Positions 54,518 through 63,886 of a stretch of DNA of 64,000 nucleotides are shown here, piece after piece; within the stretch, counting starts at the first letter, position 1, and every line of letters starts with the position of its first letter. The notes beneath the pieces are model-generated. The model was not told the origin of the DNA. It saw only the letters and a list, made by a program, of their open reading frames with translations, and did not search any database. Both the position numbers and the translations under genes were made by a program. Origin of the DNA: Sphingobium sp. TKS (GTDB lineage Bacteria > Pseudomonadota > Alphaproteobacteria > Sphingomonadales > Sphingomonadaceae); NCBI RefSeq assembly GCF_001563265.1, contig NZ_CP005083.1:3165001-3229000 (forward strand), written 5' to 3'.

Positions 54518-55531
54518 TCAGACCTCCATCAGCTGATCGTTGAGGACTTGGTGAAGGGCGGCTTTTTTCCGTCCAAACATGTTCGAAAGCACTATGCCGC
54601 GCTTGAGAAAGAGGTGAGCGTTCATCTCGCTCGTAATGCCGACCGCACCGTGAAGCTGAATGTTCGCGTCAGCGTTCTTTCTGGCTGCTTCCTGCGCGAT
54701 GGCGCGGGCCGCAGCCACCTGCATGGGCGCGTCGCCGCGTCCCATTCCCAAGGCAAGCGAAGCATAGTAAGTTTGGCAGCGCGCATGCTCGGCTCGAGCA
54801 GTCATCTCCGCGATGGGATGGCGAACCGCCTGATAGGCGCCGATAGGCCTGCCGAAAGTCTGACGAAACTTCGCATATTCAAGGATCATATCGCGAGCGC
54901 CCTCCGCCTGGCCGACCAGCATCGCGGCCGCGAGCAATGAGCCGTGCCACCAAATCTGCGGATCTCCCGCTCGTGCCAACAGCGGCGCATTATCCAGATC
55001 AAAGCTGCGCATCACGAGCGTATCATCGAGGCATGGGCAAGCCTCGCCTGCCATGCTCGCAACATCCACCAGTTCAGCCTTGGCGGGTCGAACAAAGACG
55101 GCCATCGCGCACTGCCCAGATGAGAGCAGTCGGACGCGCACGCGGCCATTCGATTCCGGCCCGGACGAGACCTCCGGCAACGCGATTCCAACTGCGACCT
55201 CCCCGCTGAGTATTGTCTCCGCCAGCTTGGTATTGCCCGCCACCGCGGCGACCCGGGCACCCAGGACGCCCCCAAGCAGCGAGAGGGGGCCGAGATTACG
55301 ACCTAGCTCACGGAATAGCAGCACCTCCTCGGCATAGCTCAGGGCTAGGCCGCCCCATTCCTCCGGCATGCTCATGCGCAGCCAACCCAGATCTGCGAAG
55401 GTGCGAAGCGAGGCGTCATCGACGGCCTGCCGCTGATCGCCCTGGAGGCGTTCGAGGGGCAGCTCGTTGGCTATTCCCTTGCTGAAGGCAGCTTGGAGGC
55501 CTTCCTGCTCTTCCGTCAATAAAAGGTCCAT
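54518..55531 (-). CDS. Acyl-CoA dehydrogenase, small partner of a pair
   Basis: A 337-residue ACAD-fold protein: FADLGWLRMSMPEEWGGLALSYAEEVLLFRELGR at the N-terminus, AKFRQTFGRPIGAYQAVRHPIAEM in the helical domain and LHGAVGITSEMNAHLFLKRG near the end. The middle beta domain is shortened and the flavin-contact GxGSD motif of standard ACADs is missing, as expected if its partner carries the full FAD site. Co-transcribed with the larger ACAD. Confidence 0.86.
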   Translation of the reverse strand: MDLLLTEEQEGLQAAFSKGIANELPLERLQGDQRQAVDDASLRTFADLGWLRMSMPEEWGGLALSYAEEVLLFRELGRNLGPLSLLGGVLGARVAAVAGNTKLAETILSGEVAVGIALPEVSSGPESNGRVRVRLLSSGQCAMAVFVRPAKAELVDVASMAGEACPCLDDTLVMRSFDLDNAPLLARAGDPQIWWHGSLLAAAMLVGQAEGARDMILEYAKFRQTFGRPIGAYQAVRHPIAEMTARAEHARCQTYYASLALGMGRGDAPMQVAAARAIAQEAARKNADANIQLHGAVGITSEMNAHLFLKRGIVLSNMFGRKKAALHQVLNDQLMEV

Positions 55532-55645
55532 CGCAACCTACGCTCCGCTAATCCGAAATATCTCAATTCTGCCGCAATCCGCACCGCCCAGACTTGGACC
55601 GCCGATTAGCTCGATGCCGTCCTGGGTGCCCGTCCCTTCCCTCGC

Positions 55646-57286
55646 TCAATGGAACGGGTTCGGCATGGTCAGCGTGTCGATCTTGAGATCGATCAGAAGG
55701 GGACCCTTCCGGTTCTGGATCGCCTCGATTGCCTTCTCCAGGTCGTCCTCGTTCCGCACGGTGACCCCTTGGCCTCCGAGAGCCTCGGCCAAGGGGGCGA
55801 AGTCCGGCCAGTTCATAAGTGCGATGTCATGCGGCAGATCGCGCACGGTGAACTCTGCGACCTCCATGCCGTAGGCGCTGTCGTTGCAAACGACACAAAC
55901 CAGATCCACGCCCATCCGGACCGCCGTATTGAATTCCAGCAGGCCGTTGTTCATGAAGCCACCATCGCCAGTGACGAGCAGGGTCGGCAGGTCGGGCGCC
56001 GCGAAAGACGCGCCTACGGCGGAGGCGAGACCTAGGCCGATGCAACCAGACATGATCCCGAAGTAGTAGAGCTGCGGGTTCTTGACGCGGAAGACCTTGA
56101 GACCCTCCACCACGAACCGGCCGCAGTCGTTCACGAGGACGCGATCCCTGGGCAGGGCGTCGCCAATCGCAGTCAGCGCTTTGTAGAAGTCGACGGTCGT
56201 CTCGGTCGACGTGTCCGGCAGTTCGAGATGGGACGATGCCAGACGTGCCGGCAGGGCGGGATCCAGGTAGCCGCTCGGCGGGATTTCCGCCATGTCCAGC
56301 AGGCCGATCAGAGCTTCGGCGACAAGGTCGACCTCGCCCAGCAAACCTGCGTCGGGTTCGACGAACCTGCAGATCGCCGCCGGATCATTGTCGCACTGGA
56401 TGACCCGCTTGCCCTCGATGAAGGCGCCCCGGCTGGTCGTGTAGGAATTCATCGAGCAGCCGAAGAACAGCACGCAGTCGCTGGCGACGATCTCATCCAC
56501 CGCCGCGGGGGTCGACAGGGTTCCGAAGACCCCCAAGTTGAAAGGCTCGCCTTCGAAGAGCTCCCTGGCCTGAACAGTCGTCGCGAGAAGCGCGCCGATG
56601 CGCCCAGCCAGCTTGATGAGCGCAGCCTTGCCACGCTCAGTGGCCGCGCCGCGGCCCGCCACGATGATAGGCTTCGATGCCGCGGCGATCATCCCGGCGG
56701 CGTTGTCGAGATCGTCGCTCGCCGGCACGAGCGCCCGTCGCTCGAAGTTCAAGAGCTTTGTCGGCCGGTACTCGATATCAGCCCACTGGAAGTCAGTCGG
56801 AAAGTTCAGCGCGATAGGCCGCTTCTCGAGCTCCGCGCGGCGAAATGCCCGCGCGATGTCACCCAGCAGCGTCTCGGGCGAGATTGCCTCCTCGAACCCC
56901 GCGCCGATCGACAGCACGAGTTCCCGCTGGGCGATGTTCTGGGTGCTCTCCCGGTTGGTGTGGGCGGTGTCGCCGCACAGCAACACGAATGGGACACGGG
57001 ACTTCACGCCCTCGACAAGCGCGGTGATCGAATTACACAGCCCGGGCCCGTGGGTGACAGTCGCGACGCCCACCTTGCCCGCGCACCGACCATATGCAAG
57101 TCCCATGAGGACCGCGCCGCCCTCGTTCCCGGCCGGCACGTAACGGCCGCCAAGCTTCCTGAAGGTGTCCAGGACGAAGATGTTGGCGTTCCCCAAGACG
57201 CCGAAGATCGGGTCGACGCCGTGATCCAGCAGAGCGCGCGCAACAGCCTCGTGCCCCTTCATCGTCCTCTGTTCTACCACTGACAA
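55646..57286 (-). CDS. Thiamin diphosphate-dependent enzyme, acetolactate synthase/2-oxoacid decarboxylase-like
   Basis: A 546-residue ThDP enzyme. The catalytic Glu is in VPAGNEGGAVLMGLAYGR (about 55). The central domain has AASKPIIVAGRGAATERGK. The ThDP/Mg motif is GDGGFMNNGLLEFNTAVRMG, then NDSAYGMEVAEF (about 445-490). It resembles acetolactate-synthase large-subunit-like proteins without a regulatory partner. Reaction could be decarboxylation, carboligation or acyl-CoA lyase chemistry. It lies between the Rieske oxygenase and ACAD genes. Confidence 0.87.
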   Translation of the reverse strand: MSVVEQRTMKGHEAVARALLDHGVDPIFGVLGNANIFVLDTFRKLGGRYVPAGNEGGAVLMGLAYGRCAGKVGVATVTHGPGLCNSITALVEGVKSRVPFVLLCGDTAHTNRESTQNIAQRELVLSIGAGFEEAISPETLLGDIARAFRRAELEKRPIALNFPTDFQWADIEYRPTKLLNFERRALVPASDDLDNAAGMIAAASKPIIVAGRGAATERGKAALIKLAGRIGALLATTVQARELFEGEPFNLGVFGTLSTPAAVDEIVASDCVLFFGCSMNSYTTSRGAFIEGKRVIQCDNDPAAICRFVEPDAGLLGEVDLVAEALIGLLDMAEIPPSGYLDPALPARLASSHLELPDTSTETTVDFYKALTAIGDALPRDRVLVNDCGRFVVEGLKVFRVKNPQLYYFGIMSGCIGLGLASAVGASFAAPDLPTLLVTGDGGFMNNGLLEFNTAVRMGVDLVCVVCNDSAYGMEVAEFTVRDLPHDIALMNWPDFAPLAEALGGQGVTVRNEDDLEKAIEAIQNRKGPLLIDLKIDTLTMPNPFH

Positions 57287-57340
57287 ACGCCTAACTCCTT
57301 TTAGCGCCGGCGATCACGCGGCTGACACGCCGCGGACCGC

Positions 57341-58738
57341 TCACTTCGCGAGATACTGGTCGACCATGCGGTGCAGGTTGCGGCAGCGCATGTCCGTGTA
57401 GCGGCCGAACGTGAGTTCACCGTCCGGTCCAAGAGCCCTCAACCCCTCCTGCTGGGGCCCCATGTTCGCGACGTCCTGATCGAGCAGTCCGCCAAGATAC
57501 GAACCGTTGAATTCCGGAGCGTCGCCAAGCGCTTCTTCGGGACCGAGAAGCCGATACTGGGCGGGCGGCGGGTTCGTGCCCTTCGGCTTGATCTTCATGA
57601 GGAAGATTTCCATGAGGCTGCGCTCGTGATCCAGCCCCAGGGGGCGGATACGGTAGCAGATCTTCACGGTGAACCCGCCCCAGATGTGGGTATTAGGGAA
57701 GAGGTCGTAGGAGAATCCATCCACGAACTCCCCGTCCGAAAGGTCGGAGAAGTCGTAGCCGGTTTCCTTCTCGAGGTTCTCCCGCGCCATCTGCGCGAGG
57801 TAATTCCTCATGGTCTGTCCAGGCTTGATGGACTTCGCCAGATCCCTGCCCGGAGGACCTCCGCGGCTGCCGTTCGTGAGCGCGAGCCTGACCCGCTGCT
57901 CGTCCGAGAGGTGATCCGGCCCGCTCCACGCCTCGCTGATCACCCCGAGAGGCACGACGAAGCGCGTCACGTGGTCGGAGATGAGGTCATACTGGACCTG
58001 GTCGTAGCCGGAATAGGGAACCGCCTGCGCATGGGTGGCGACGACGTGGGAGGACTCCAGGAACGCCTCGGCAACCGCCTTCCAGTTCGCATCGACAACC
58101 TTGCCGAGGTGTAGCGCCTTGTAGCAGTCGTTGATCCGGAAGTGGTCCATGTGCTCTGGATAGTCACCGAGAAGGCCCAGCATCGGCTCGGCGTCGGGAT
58201 CGAAGTTGATGAAGATGAACCCCGCCCATGTCTCGAGGCGCAGTTCGGGAAGCCCGAACTCCTCCTGGTCGATCTGCGGGAAGTCCCATTCGAACGGATT
58301 GTGCTGGAACGTTCCGTCGATGTTCCACACGAAGCCGTGGTAGGGGCAACGCAACTGCCTTTTGCAGCCGCCATGCGTCGCCAGCTTGCGTCCCCGATGC
58401 AGGCATACGTTCTGAAGAGCCTTGATCGAGCCATCCGGCTGACGGACGATCAGCACCGACCTTCCAACCAGATCGAAAACGTAGGTGTCGCCGGGGTTGG
58501 GGATCTCCTCCTCACGGCACGTGTATTGCCAGGTCTTAAGCCAGACCTTGTCGACCTCCTTCAAGAAGTGCTCGCGACTGGTGTAGTTGCTCGCTTTGAT
58601 CGGCTTCACACCGAGGTCGACCGGATTGTGATAGCGGGATACCGGCGGCGCGGGCGGATCGACATCCCGGTCAATCACCTGTTGGTAGGTTATCCCAGGT
58701 GCCTTGGCGATTGGGTCGGCGGGATCGAAGTTCTTCAC
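57341..58738 (-). CDS. Rieske non-heme iron oxygenase, alpha subunit
   Basis: A 465-residue ring-hydroxylating-type oxygenase. The Rieske [2Fe-2S] ligands are CLHRGRKLATHGG (about 111) and LRCPYHGFVWNIDG (about 130). The mononuclear iron site is formed by DANWKAVAEAFLESSHVVATH (about 214-234) and an Asp in GFSYDLFPNTH. The start is a GTG at 58738 with AGGAG 8 bases upstream. No beta subunit, ferredoxin or reductase gene is present, so it is probably an alpha3-type enzyme using partners encoded elsewhere. Confidence 0.92.
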   Translation of the reverse strand: MKNFDPADPIAKAPGITYQQVIDRDVDPPAPPVSRYHNPVDLGVKPIKASNYTSREHFLKEVDKVWLKTWQYTCREEEIPNPGDTYVFDLVGRSVLIVRQPDGSIKALQNVCLHRGRKLATHGGCKRQLRCPYHGFVWNIDGTFQHNPFEWDFPQIDQEEFGLPELRLETWAGFIFINFDPDAEPMLGLLGDYPEHMDHFRINDCYKALHLGKVVDANWKAVAEAFLESSHVVATHAQAVPYSGYDQVQYDLISDHVTRFVVPLGVISEAWSGPDHLSDEQRVRLALTNGSRGGPPGRDLAKSIKPGQTMRNYLAQMARENLEKETGYDFSDLSDGEFVDGFSYDLFPNTHIWGGFTVKICYRIRPLGLDHERSLMEIFLMKIKPKGTNPPPAQYRLLGPEEALGDAPEFNGSYLGGLLDQDVANMGPQQEGLRALGPDGELTFGRYTDMRCRNLHRMVDQYLAK

Positions 58739-58805
58739 ATATTGTCTCCTGGCGTTCAGGACCGTTGATGGGTTGGGGGGGCGACAGCCGCGCGGTCGGG
58801 AGCGG

Positions 58806-60533
58806 CTACCCGGACGACGCGACCGCCTTCGCTGCGATGAAGCCGAAAACCGCTGACGGGGCGATACTGGCGCCAGCACCCGGGTAGGTAGCCCCGAAAG
58901 TTGGCGCAGCTATGTTACCTGCGGCATAAAGCCCATCGATAGCCGTGCCGTCGTCGCGAAGCACCCGGGCATTCTCGTCGCAAACGAGGCCGCCGGCCGT
59001 GCCGACGTCTCCAGGAAAAAACTTCACTGCGTAGTACGGACCCTTGTCGATGCGCCCTAGGGTCGGGCTGGGCCGGTGAAACGGATCCGCATAGTAGGAG
59101 TCGTAGTTGCGGTCGCCGCGCCCATAGTCCTCATCGCGTCCCTTATCCACGAGGTCGTTCCAACGTGAAACGGTCGCGGACAACTGCGAAGCGTCGATGC
59201 CGCAAAGACGCGCAAGATCCTCGATCGTGTCGGCGCGCTTCATGTAGCCGCTGGTGAACCACTCTTTCGGAGTCTGGAATGGCAATCGGCCCGCCCAAGC
59301 ATAACGACTTCGATTCCGATGATCCATGATGGCCCAGCATGGCACAGCGGGACTGGCCTTCTGGCGCGCATACATCGACATGCCCGTCGCGACGTAAGAT
59401 CCGGCCTCGTTTCCGAACCGCTCACCACTCTGATCGACGCCGATGCAGCCCGGCTTCGCCAGTTCCGCGGCGCAGAACGCTCGCTGTCCGCTTGGCAGGA
59501 TCGAGGTCGGAATCCACCAAGCGAAATCCATCTTGTCAGTAGCCGCGCCCAGTTCGACGGCCTGCTCCATGACCTCGCCGGTGTCGCCCGGATTACTGGC
59601 CGTCCAAGCCGTCGAACTCGGCGTCGGCCCATGCTGCTCGCGCATCCTCGCGGAATGCGAGAAACCGCCGGCAGCTAGGAGCACGCCATGGCGGGCGTGG
59701 AACTCGAAGCGCTCACCATTCCTAGAGCACCGAACTCCCGTGACGCGTCCATCGTCAGTCAGCAACTGCTCCATCGGCATGTCGATGACGACCGGTACAC
59801 CTGCGTCCAGAACCAGCCTGAGCAGGCGCGTGACCAGCGCCGCTCCCAAGCCCAGATAATGTTTTCCCAAGATGCGCTGCTTCGCCATGCGATAAAGCAT
59901 TCGCCCGACCATAGCCGCGCCCTTCAACCTGGCTTGGGCAAGAAGGATGTAGCGCATCTCCGAAGTCATCAGCGGATATGGGTTCGCTGTCCCATGAAGG
60001 TGGTCATACCAAGGGCCAAGGATGTGCCCGTCCACAAGTTCTGACTCTATCGAGCGGCCCTCAACCAATCCGCCAGGAAGCTCGTCGTGGTAATCGGACC
60101 GATATGCGCAATGCTTGAACGGTATCCCGCGATCCTCAAGAAACCGAACCATTTCCGGCCCCTCGGCAAGAAACGCGCGCCACCGCTCGGGTGTCGAACC
60201 GCGACCTCCATCCTCACCGACAAGGTTCGTGAGGTAGGTCCATGCCAGATCATGGCTGTCCTGCACGCCCTCCCGATCCAGCACCGGACTTATCGGGATC
60301 CACAGCACGCCACCGGACAGACCAGTTGAACCGCCGACTTTGCTCTGCTTTTCAACAATTATAGAGGAAAGGCCCAGCGCCTTCGCCTTCAGAGCTCCAA
60401 TGAGCGCCCCGGCCCCGCTTCCCACAATTACGAGATCATAGTCGCGTTGCCCGGAGGCTGGGACGTCTCCCGGACGGATCACGCCACACCCCCATGTTGC
60501 GTCTTCAACACCGCCAGCAGGTTCGCCACGCAT
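58806..60533 (-). CDS. FAD-dependent oxidoreductase, 3-ketosteroid delta1-dehydrogenase-like
   Basis: A flavoprotein of up to 575 residues. FAD-binding DLVIVGSGAGALIGALKAKALG (about 33-54), GGSTGLSGGVLWIPISPVL, and C-terminal YPGAGASIAPSAVFGFIAAKA are typical of the KSTD/KshD-like group of the fumarate reductase superfamily (GGSTGLSGG-WIP). The start is uncertain: ATG 60533 lacks a Shine-Dalgarno site, and GTG 60482 would remove 17 unconserved residues. Upstream in the same direction as the Rieske gene and probably first of its operon. Confidence 0.87.
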   Translation of the reverse strand: MRGEPAGGVEDATWGCGVIRPGDVPASGQRDYDLVIVGSGAGALIGALKAKALGLSSIIVEKQSKVGGSTGLSGGVLWIPISPVLDREGVQDSHDLAWTYLTNLVGEDGGRGSTPERWRAFLAEGPEMVRFLEDRGIPFKHCAYRSDYHDELPGGLVEGRSIESELVDGHILGPWYDHLHGTANPYPLMTSEMRYILLAQARLKGAAMVGRMLYRMAKQRILGKHYLGLGAALVTRLLRLVLDAGVPVVIDMPMEQLLTDDGRVTGVRCSRNGERFEFHARHGVLLAAGGFSHSARMREQHGPTPSSTAWTASNPGDTGEVMEQAVELGAATDKMDFAWWIPTSILPSGQRAFCAAELAKPGCIGVDQSGERFGNEAGSYVATGMSMYARQKASPAVPCWAIMDHRNRSRYAWAGRLPFQTPKEWFTSGYMKRADTIEDLARLCGIDASQLSATVSRWNDLVDKGRDEDYGRGDRNYDSYYADPFHRPSPTLGRIDKGPYYAVKFFPGDVGTAGGLVCDENARVLRDDGTAIDGLYAAGNIAAPTFGATYPGAGASIAPSAVFGFIAAKAVASSG

Positions 60534-61228
60534 TGATAGGCGACAACGTGGGCGCTCTTCTGCCCCCTCAACGTTTCAGGACCAAACACGCGATGCGCCC
60601 GCTCACCTGGAGCGTTCAATCTGTTCGTTGTGACTTTCACCAACCCTCATCCCACTTGCGGCGCACAGCCGTCGATCCAGCGCATTGAATGCGCTCGCAT
60701 GGCTCGAGGCACCGTTTCTTATGCTCATCCTTAGAAAGGGTCGCATGGCTCCGAGGATGGGACTATTGTGTATTGAGATGCGTGTGTCGGCGGTAAGCAC
60801 TACTGGGCAGAACCAAACTGGCGGCATGCATGAAGGAGCCGCTGATCAACCGCCTGGCGCGTCACACTTCCAGGATAGAGCCCACCGCTAATGAACTCCT
60901 CGCTCATTCCGATTGAACCCGCTGACGATTTCAGGCTTAGGGCGCCTTTGGCGGTCATAATGGACAAAAGCCGTAAGCCAGCCAGAAAAAGACACTTATC
61001 TTCCCCCCCTGTCTTGTTCAGCCTGACTAGCGCGCTGACCTTGCGATCGAGCGCGCATCCAACGAGAACAGGCTCCGAGGGGAATTAGGCGACATGCCAG
61101 GACACCACCTGCTCTTCGTCACAGCGCCACTCGACAGTTCTCAACAGACGTAATTGAGCTTTCTTAACGTCGAATCCGCCAGGCAAGCGACAGAATATAT
61201 TTATAATTCTAACATGAGGGAGGGAATG
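60534..61228. other. Divergent intergenic region, no gene seen
   Basis: This 695-bp region between the flavoprotein and TonB receptor genes has short open frames but none that looks like a protein. The last 60 bases are AT-rich (GAATATATTTATAATTCTAA, with AGAAT and ATTCT as inverted ends) and contain the likely receptor promoter; no confident -35/-10 pair could be fixed. Confidence 0.5.
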
Positions 61229-63841
61229 ATGGGTAAGGTAACGAGTGAGCGTTCAGCCGCGAGTGGGCTAAATCGCCGGCTGTTTCAGATTTCGGCAGCT
61301 TCGGCTTTGGCGCTAGTCCTTGTCGTACCAGAGGCCAGCGCTCAGGCGGCGGAGCAAGGAGAAAACTCCACCAGTGGCGGCGTGGGCGATATCGTCGTGA
61401 CAGCCCGTCGTCGTGAGGAAAAGCTACAGGACGTGCCTCAGGCAGTCAGCGTCATGAGCCAAGAGCAGCTGAAGACGGAGAACGTGCGCGACCAAAGCGA
61501 TCTTCAGCAGAAGATACCTTCGTTGAGCGTGGCAAGTCGTTTCGGACGTACCGGCGGAACCTACGCGATGCGCGGCTTGTCAGGCCAAAGCTCGTCCACT
61601 CCCACGGTCGGCACCTACTTCGCGGAAGTCCCGACGCCCACCAACAATGTCGGGTACGACGGCAGCGCCGGGCAGTCGCTTTATGATCTACAGTCAATAC
61701 AGGTTCTCAAGGGTCCGCAAGGCACGCTTTTCGGGCGGACCACAACTGCGGGTGCCGTGCTCGTCACGCCGGCCGCGCCCGACCTTCACGACGTAAAGGC
61801 GAGCGGCACGCTTGCTTTGGGGAACCTTGATTATTTCCAAGGCACGCTAGCGGTGAGCGTACCCATTGTCGATGGCATCCTCGCCATTAGGTTCGCCGCC
61901 AACTACAATCACCGCCGAGGCTACACGAGGGTCATCGGCTCAGACAAGCGACTGGACGAGCTGAACAACGAATCTCAGCGAGTGAGCCTGCTGTTCCAGC
62001 CAACTGATTGGCTCAAAAACACGACGATTTATGATCGTTTCCATGCAGACCAGTCCTCAAGCTCCTATTTCGCCGTCGATACGCCGGCGAATTTCGGCTT
62101 GTTCAACCTTCCGGCCAACACGCCTTTCTTCAATGGCGTGTGCGCCCAGTCGGTGGCCGTGGGTCTCTCTTCGAGCGTGGCGGCATGCTCCGCGCAGCGC
62201 TTGGGAATTCTAGCATCGCTGAAAGCCAATATCTCAGCCGAGGTGGCGCGCATCGCCCAGGGTGGTGACGAGCGTCGTCGGGTCAACGCCGGGAACACCA
62301 CGTTCTTCCAGGACAGGAACACGCATGAGACCCTGGTCAACCGGACCGAACTCACGCTTCCCGATATCGGCCCGGTTCAGCTACAGCTGAAGAACATCTT
62401 CGGGTACCAAACGACCAAGGGCTATTCCGGCGTAAACGTCGGTGGCATCGACGAATTACTTAACCTCTATATCGGTGTGGGTGCGGGGCTCGCCGCAAAC
62501 CAGGCTGGCAATAAGGCGGTAATCTCAACCGGTCCGGTCGAGAAGTTCTACTCGAACGAAACACAGCTTTCCGGCAATCTGTTCGATGACCGCTTGATAT
62601 TCGTCGCCGGTTACTACTATCAGCACGCGCCCAGCACCTCCGATTTGGCTCATGTCGGCGGTTTGCAGAAGACCCTCGGTGGCGTCACGACAGTCAATCT
62701 CGGCTTCTCCGCCGGGCGCCCGTTCACGGTAGGTGGACGTGCGAACCAGAGCGCCTTCTACGGTCAGGCCACGCTAGGTCTGGACGGGCTGGTAGACGGC
62801 GTTCATCTGACCGCCGGCGTTCGCAAGACAAAAGATGATTTCATCCTGCGCACCCAGGCGGCCGGGATCAATCCTCTGACCGGCGTGCTGTCGCCTTCCA
62901 TCGTCACGATCAACACGACGACGGGCGCCATCACCACTACACCCTCGCCAATCGCGACGCAGACCCTGAAAACCAGCGGTGTTAACTATAATTTCTCGAT
63001 CGACTATAAGGCGACGCCGGACCTTCTGATCTATTTGACGACCCGCAAGGGCTACGTCCCCGGGGGCTTGAACAATTCGATTGCCGCTGGCGCACCGGCG
63101 TTCAAACCTCAATATGATTCCGAAACGATCAAGGACGTCGAAGCGGGTATCAAGTGGGACTTCAACCTCGGTGACACGAATGGTCGTTTGAACGTTGCAG
63201 CATACGAGGCACGCTATTCGGGCATACAGCGGTCGTTTACGTCGATCGTGAATGGAGCCGCGACCTCCTATGTTGCCAACGTGGCCAAGGCCAAGCTGCG
63301 CGGGGTTGAGGTCGAACTCACGGTCCTGCCCATTTCAAATCTGCGCGTAGGGATCAACTATTCGTACAACGAGGCCAAATATACGCAGTGGCTTGGAGCC
63401 GATCCTTATGGCGCAGCGCCAGCAGGAACGAACATCGATCTGTCGAACAACCCGTTCCAGAATGCTCCGAAGCACAAGGTGAACCTCAACGCGACCTACG
63501 ACATCCCTCTCTCCGGCAACAACGGGACCATCTCGTTGACTGGTCAGTATACCTACCAGTCCGAATCGTCTGGCCTTACGGCTGCGGAGCGATACGCCCA
63601 GATCTACGGTACAGCCGGGCGACGGGCGGCCTATGTGAACGGTTACGGCCTCGTCAACGCGCGCATCGACTGGCAGGATGCTCTCGGCATCAAGAATGTC
63701 GTCGCCAGCTTGTTCGCTCGGAACGTCTTCGACAAGGTTTATCAAACCTCGGCCACAGCTCTCAACAACACGTTGGGCGTTTCGACGAAGCAGTTCGGCG
63801 AGCCCCGCGTGATCGGTGCGAGCCTCTCCTTCGACTACTAA
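61229..63841 (+). CDS. TonB-dependent outer-membrane receptor
   Basis: A protein of about 870 residues. Signal peptide (LFQISAASALALVLVVPEASAQA), then DIVVTARRREEKLQDVPQAV (TonB-box-like, plug start), the plug motif LQSIQVLKGPQGTLFGRTTTAGAVLV (about 150-175), and a long barrel ending in GASLSFDY. I chose the ATG at 61229, behind GGGAGGG; ATGs at 61226, 61214 and 61154 are also in frame. Divergent from the KSTD-like operon, so likely the uptake route for its substrate. Confidence 0.92.
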   Translation: MGKVTSERSAASGLNRRLFQISAASALALVLVVPEASAQAAEQGENSTSGGVGDIVVTARRREEKLQDVPQAVSVMSQEQLKTENVRDQSDLQQKIPSLSVASRFGRTGGTYAMRGLSGQSSSTPTVGTYFAEVPTPTNNVGYDGSAGQSLYDLQSIQVLKGPQGTLFGRTTTAGAVLVTPAAPDLHDVKASGTLALGNLDYFQGTLAVSVPIVDGILAIRFAANYNHRRGYTRVIGSDKRLDELNNESQRVSLLFQPTDWLKNTTIYDRFHADQSSSSYFAVDTPANFGLFNLPANTPFFNGVCAQSVAVGLSSSVAACSAQRLGILASLKANISAEVARIAQGGDERRRVNAGNTTFFQDRNTHETLVNRTELTLPDIGPVQLQLKNIFGYQTTKGYSGVNVGGIDELLNLYIGVGAGLAANQAGNKAVISTGPVEKFYSNETQLSGNLFDDRLIFVAGYYYQHAPSTSDLAHVGGLQKTLGGVTTVNLGFSAGRPFTVGGRANQSAFYGQATLGLDGLVDGVHLTAGVRKTKDDFILRTQAAGINPLTGVLSPSIVTINTTTGAITTTPSPIATQTLKTSGVNYNFSIDYKATPDLLIYLTTRKGYVPGGLNNSIAAGAPAFKPQYDSETIKDVEAGIKWDFNLGDTNGRLNVAAYEARYSGIQRSFTSIVNGAATSYVANVAKAKLRGVEVELTVLPISNLRVGINYSYNEAKYTQWLGADPYGAAPAGTNIDLSNNPFQNAPKHKVNLNATYDIPLSGNNGTISLTGQYTYQSESSGLTAAERYAQIYGTAGRRAAYVNGYGLVNARIDWQDALGIKNVVASLFARNVFDKVYQTSATALNNTLGVSTKQFGEPRVIGASLSFDY

Positions 63842-63851
63842 AGGCTGTAAT

Positions 63852-63886
63852 GTGATCGATCGAATGGTTTTCATTCGATCGATCAC
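63852..63886. terminator. Perfect 15-bp hairpin after the TonB receptor gene
   Basis: Arms GTGATCGATCGAATG and CATTCGATCGATCAC are exact inverted copies around GTTTT, 10 bp past the stop. There is no T-run after it, so termination would be atypical; it could also be a regulator site. Confidence 0.5.

Noticed and set aside
60603..60827. A small leftward protein gene in the gap before the second TonB receptor
   Set aside because: No recognisable family, no ribosome-binding site and an irregular composition.
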